Shown: piece by piece, positions 62,260 through 64,000 of the stretch
Layout: each line of letters starts with the position of its first letter
Position numbering within the stretch: the stretch's first letter is position 1
NCBI RefSeq assembly: GCF_006716565.1
Contig: NZ_VFPG01000002.1
Coordinates: forward strand, 310,001-374,000
Direction of reading: 5' to 3'
Source of the DNA: Nocardia bhagyanarayanae
GTDB taxonomy: Bacteria > Actinomycetota > Actinomycetes > Mycobacteriales > Mycobacteriaceae
Length of the DNA: 64,000 bases
Notes under the pieces: generated by a model
The model's database searches: none
Told to the model about the DNA's origin: nothing
What the model saw: only the letters and a program-made list of their open reading frames with translations
Translations under genes and position numbers: made by a program

Positions 62260-62492
62260 GGCGAGCCGCACCGATCGGGATATCAACCCCGAATCTCCAC
62301 GCTTCTGTGGAACGCCCGGTTGCGAACCGGTAGGACCAAGTCCCGCTCCTGTCGAAAACGGTATCAGATGAGCACGTCGGCGGGGGTGTCGGTGGGGGAA
62401 CGTAGGATCGCTGGCGTGAGCGAACGCAGTGAGCGAACCATGTGTCGGCGCGCTTCGCGCACGCCGGGGCCGAGCGCTAGCGAGGCGCAGGC
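62260..62492. other. Intergenic stretch before holA
   Basis: Contains one more hairpin, CCGGTT-GCG-AACCGG at 62316-62330, whose loop resembles a T-arm, but no complete tRNA can be folded around it. The remaining bases up to holA include a GC-rich leader without a supported gene. Confidence 0.4.
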
Positions 62493-63464
62493 GTGAGCGA
62501 ACGGTCTGCGGCGGTGCATCTGGTCCTCGGGGAGGAAGAGCTGTTGATCGAGCGCGCGGTGGCGGGGATTACCGCGCAGGTCAGGGCGGGGGCGCCGGAT
62601 CCGGAGGCGGTGCCGGTCGACCGGCTGCGGGCGGGGGACGCGAGTACCGCGGAGCTGGCGGAGCTGTTGAGCCCGTCGCTGTTCGCGGAGGACCGAGTGA
62701 TCGTTCTGGAGTCGGCGGCGGAGGCGGGGAAGGACGCCGTCGCGGTGATCACGGAGGCCGCCGCGGATCCGCCCGACGGCGTGGTGCTGGTTGTGCTGCA
62801 CTCGGGCGGCGGACGGGCCAAGGCGCTGGCGCCCGCGTTGCAGAAGGCCGGGGCGACGGTGCACAACTGCGCGAAGCTGACCAAGGCCGCCGAACGGGTG
62901 GAGTTCGTGCGCGGCGAGTTCCGTGCCGCGGGGGTGCGGGTCGCGGGGGACGTCGTGCAGGTGGTTTTGGAGGCGGTCGGCTCGGACCTGCGTGAATTGG
63001 CCGCGGCCTGTTCGCAATTGGCGGCCGACACCGGCGGCAAGATCGACGTCGCGGCGGTGCGGCAGTACTACTCGGGCAAGGCGGAGGTGTCGGGATTCGA
63101 CGTGGCGGAGCTCGCCGTCGCGGGCGACCGGCCCGGCGCGATGGAGGCGCTGCGGTGGGCCAACGACCGCGGCGTTCCGCACGTGCTGCTCGCCGACGCG
63201 CTCGCCGATTCGGTGCACACCATCGCGCGGGTCGGTTCGGCAGGGCGCGGCGATCCGTTCAAGCTCGCCCAGCAGTTGGGCATGCCGCCCTGGAAGGTGA
63301 AGAAGGCGCAAGCCCAGGCGCGCGACTGGACCCCGGCCACCATCGGCTCGGCCATGCAAGTGGTCGCGACCTTGAACGCCGACGTGAAGGGCGGCGCAGC
63401 GGACTCCAGCTACGCCCTGGAACACGCACTCATGAGCATTCTCGACCTGCACGGCGCGGGCTGA
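62493..63464 (+). CDS. holA: DNA polymerase III subunit delta
   Basis: Clamp-loader delta subunit that opens the beta clamp. The 323-residue product has [16 protein letters not shown] (degenerate N-terminal AAA+ part), the [16 protein letters not shown] segment, [17 protein letters not shown] and the C-terminal [18 protein letters not shown] collar motif. It follows comEC as Rv2413c follows Rv2414c, though separated here by the HEPN island. The start is GTG 62493. Confidence 0.94.
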   Translation: MSERSAAVHLVLGEEELLIERAVAGITAQVRAGAPDPEAVPVDRLRAGDASTAELAELLSPSLFAEDRVIVLESAAEAGKDAVAVITEAAADPPDGVVLVVLHSGGGRAKALAPALQKAGATVHNCAKLTKAAERVEFVRGEFRAAGVRVAGDVVQVVLEAVGSDLRELAAACSQLAADTGGKIDVAAVRQYYSGKAEVSGFDVAELAVAGDRPGAMEALRWANDRGVPHVLLADALADSVHTIARVGSAGRGDPFKLAQQLGMPPWKVKKAQAQARDWTPATIGSAMQVVATLNADVKGGAADSSYALEHALMSILDLHGAG

Positions 63465-63525
63465 CCAGAGATCTACCCTCAATCGGCAAATAGTTAGTTA
63501 CCTGATCCGTGTCAAACTGGATTGG

Positions 63526-64000
63526 GTGGACGAGCCAACAGCGCGAGTTCCCCGCACGGGCGATTCCGGACGCTCCGGACGACGTCGTGCGATCGGTGGC
63601 GCGCACCGGCGACCGACCCCGCGGCGCCGCGACATCGCCCGCACCGTGGCGAAGGTGGTCGCGGGCGGACTGTCGGCGCTGGTCCTTGCGGGCACCGCGG
63701 TGGGCTGGACCACCGAGAACGGCTTCGACGACGGCTTCGGCCGCTCCCACGCCCTGGATGACGACGCGCCGCGATCGCTCGACGGCGCGATGAACATCCT
63801 GCTGATCGGCCTCGACACCCGAAAAGACCAGAACGGCAACGACCTCCCGCAAGAAATACTCGATCAGCTGCACGCGGGGGACAGCGACCAGGGCGGCTAC
63901 AACGCCAACACGCTGATCCTGGTGCACATCCCCGCCGACCTGAAGAAGATCACCGCGGTCTCCATTCCGCGCGACAACTACGTAGCCGTCTCCGGCATCC
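63526..64000 (+). CDS. LytR-CpsA-Psr (LCP) family protein, N-terminal part
   Basis: Frame open to the window end, so incomplete. It encodes a basic N-terminal tail (Arg-rich, about 1-45), one transmembrane segment (VAGGLSALVLAGTAVGW) and the start of an LCP domain: NILLIGLDTRKDQ, GGYNANTLILVHIPAD and AVSIPRDNYV, whose Asp/Arg residues bind pyrophosphate. LCP proteins attach arabinogalactan or other glycopolymers to peptidoglycan. GTG 63526 is the likely start, without a clear ribosome-binding site. Confidence 0.88.
   Translation, partial: MDEPTARVPRTGDSGRSGRRRAIGGAHRRPTPRRRDIARTVAKVVAGGLSALVLAGTAVGWTTENGFDDGFGRSHALDDDAPRSLDGAMNILLIGLDTRKDQNGNDLPQEILDQLHAGDSDQGGYNANTLILVHIPADLKKITAVSIPRDNYVAVSGI

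Noticed and set aside
62221..62340. A complete tRNA gene
   Set aside because: Only a D-arm and anticodon loop on the minus strand and a separate T-arm-like hairpin exist; no acceptor stem pairs on either strand.

Overview
The window is high-GC chromosomal DNA from a mycolic-acid actinomycete, most likely Nocardia or a close relative. Three things point there: GTG/TTG starts are common and ATGA/GTGA gene overlaps frequent; an EspG/PE/PPE-type ESX substrate locus is present; and the housekeeping genes follow the order known from the Mycobacterium tuberculosis rne-to-holA segment (Rv2444c to Rv2413c), interrupted by large accessory insertions.

Core backbone, left part (1-5423): the 3' end of rne, then rplU, rpmA, obg and proB, all on the plus strand, with strong hairpins after rne, after rpmA and after obg. 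Core backbone, right part (42952-64000): rbsK (minus), proA, a MoxR/CoxE pair, a YjbR-family protein, a TPR-like protein, a secreted protein, nadD, rsfS, a gpgP-like phosphatase, an octT-like acyltransferase with a very long N-terminal extension, a DegV protein, a GNAT, comEA, comEC, holA and the start of an LCP (LytR-CpsA-Psr) protein.

Accessory region between proB and proA (5424-42951). (1) A minus-strand EspG / PE-like / PPE-like triad with a type VII secretion signal and a proline-rich repeat tail. (2) A candidate biosynthetic gene cluster (8299-25588): a PEP-synthase-like dikinase, a 1266-residue fusion of fatty acyl-AMP ligase, nucleotidyltransferase and PqqD-like domain, an acyl carrier protein, a thioester-reductase-like SDR, a divergent nucleoside-diphosphate-kinase-like protein, an AfsA-type hotdog protein, a nitroreductase and a UbiA prenyltransferase, in one overlapping operon. 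It faces an O-methyltransferase and a glycosyltransferase-P450 fusion; a second glycosyltransferase, an ABC-2 permease and a MerR regulator complete the island. I do not recognise the product. (3) A minus-strand operon of Baeyer-Villiger monooxygenase, ferritin-like protein, SDR and lipase-type hydrolase, resembling the mymA operon in content. (4) A D-2-hydroxyacid dehydrogenase, a stand-alone LigD-type polymerase, and an RHH/MazF toxin-antitoxin pair. (5) A 1.26-kb gene-free block (34091-35351) with a long inverted repeat enclosing a 27-bp tandem repeat and three copies of an 18-bp motif able to form competing hairpins. (6) A RecQ-type helicase, a frameshifted membrane-protein gene, rtcB, and an amidohydrolase next to a glutamine-synthetase homologue (a split version of the fungal FluG arrangement).

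Within the right-hand core there are two further accessory insertions. Between a secreted protein and nadD lies a two-gene module: an NB-ARC/STAND ATPase with a membrane anchor and extracytoplasmic domain, followed by a small protein. Both begin with the same 21-residue glycine-rich motif at the same residue positions, the pattern of NLR-effector pairs using amyloid-like signalling motifs. Between comEC and holA lies a small island with a putative HEPN protein (Rx4H), a perfect 36-nt palindrome and a 5'-half tRNA-Asn-like remnant.

All calls come from reading the sequence and its translations; no database search was run. Coordinates of starts are choices, explained per gene.
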